A stretch of 5,095 bases of DNA from JBGTKH01 sp041744735 (GTDB lineage Bacteria; Planctomycetota; Planctomycetia; Pirellulales; Pirellulaceae), in NCBI GenBank assembly GCA_041744735.1, contig JBGTKH010000658.1, positions 1-5,095 on the forward strand. The letters run 5' to 3'. The first letter of the stretch is position 1; every line of letters starts with the position of its first letter. The position numbers and the translations under genes are program-made. Below the pieces are notes generated by a model. That model was not told the origin of the DNA and made no database searches. It worked only from the letters and a program-made list of their open reading frames with translations. Shown here piece after piece: positions 4,967 through 5,095 of this stretch.

Positions 4967-5095
4967 CACAGCATGGCCGCAAGGCCGCTGCGCGGTCGCC
5001 TTCCTTCTTTCGCCACGCGGGCTCGCGTAATAGAATCAATCGTAGTTCCAAGTCGTCCGCTTCGTTGACGCCGGCGACGGCCATGCTTCCCGTTG
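4961..5095 (+). repeat. attC recombination site 3 (R' box cut by window end)
   Basis: R'' is ACATAAC (4961-4967); the R' box starts GTTG at 5092, with its last three bases beyond the window. The inner boxes GCATGGCCG (4971-4979) and CGGCCATGC (5077-5085) are exact reverse complements. CCGC-TGC-GCGG (4986-4996) follows, then TCGCCTTCC and a CGCGGGCTCGCG palindrome near 5018-5029. Another cassette should begin at 5093. Confidence 0.87.

Larger units (their letters stand above)
3421..5095 (+). mobile_element. Integron gene cassette array, three cassettes (right end outside window)
   Basis: The cassettes are 3421-3890 (zinc-ribbon protein), 3891-4428 (130-residue unknown) and 4429-5092 (membrane protein). 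Each holds one + strand gene starting 16-18 bases after its left crossover and ending at or near an attC site. The opening bases of each cassette are complementary to the R'' box of the same cassette: 9 of 9, 10 of 11 and 11 of 12 bases counted from the G. In each composite site the R'' and R' boxes share only GTT or GTTA, as expected when different cassettes are joined. All three attC sites end in a related stretch (GGCG-CGG-CA followed by CCCGTT). The integrase gene is not in the window, so this is either the start of an integron with intI elsewhere or a cluster of attC sites lacking an integrase. Confidence 0.88.

Noticed and set aside
3749..5095. CRISPR array or simple dispersed-repeat explanation for the three similar sites
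   Set aside because: The units are 135-150 bases long, lie after genes at spacings of several hundred bases, and show cassette-specific R''/R' pairing, which neither a CRISPR array nor a plain repeat family explains.

Overview
The window looks like chromosomal DNA of a planctomycete, probably of the Pirellulales group. Three things point there: families of palindromic intergenic repeats (one translating to fragments such as TDWQSVL and GRIANPSY) that I recall from those genomes, a small lipoprotein of a type I associate with that group, and high GC content with few Shine-Dalgarno sites. This assignment is from memory of sequence style, not from a search.

The left part (1-2805) is ordinary chromosomal sequence. 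It starts with the C-terminal part of a divergent HAD-like protein (1-366). A 371-base gene-free stretch follows, holding two long inverted repeats and a shorter interspersed repeat. Next come a 90-residue predicted lipoprotein (738-1010, +), a compact nested palindrome (1023-1098), and a convergent gene for a Tat-exported, metal-dependent amidohydrolase of the YtcJ type (1102-2805, -). Between 2806 and 3420 there is a plausible promoter and ribosome binding site for the amidohydrolase and one weak small ORF (2937-3173, +).

The right part (3421-5095) is the notable one. It reads as an array of three integron gene cassettes, all on the + strand: a zinc-ribbon protein, an unrecognised 130-residue protein, and a four-helix membrane protein. 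Each gene is followed by a recombination site of the attC type, about 135-150 bases long, and the three sites resemble one another. The key evidence is boundary pairing. The bases that open each cassette (after G|TT) are the reverse complement of the R'' box just after or overlapping the stop codon of the same cassette: GTTGTGCGG with CCGCACAAC, GTTAGC with GCTAAC, and GTTATGTGC with GCACATAAC. They do not match beyond GTT or GTTA in the adjoining cassettes. This is what excisable circles closed at attC should show. Cassette 1 starts abruptly at 3420/3421 with no attC to its left, so this may be the attI end of an integron or the edge of an integrase-less attC cluster. No integrase gene is visible in the window.

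The cassette genes start close to the left boundary of their cassettes (about 16-18 bases), lack clear promoters and ribosome binding sites, and two of them end inside the R'' box. Their expression probably depends on a promoter outside the cassettes. Nothing in the sequence links the three products into one pathway; they share a mobilisation mechanism, not an evident function.
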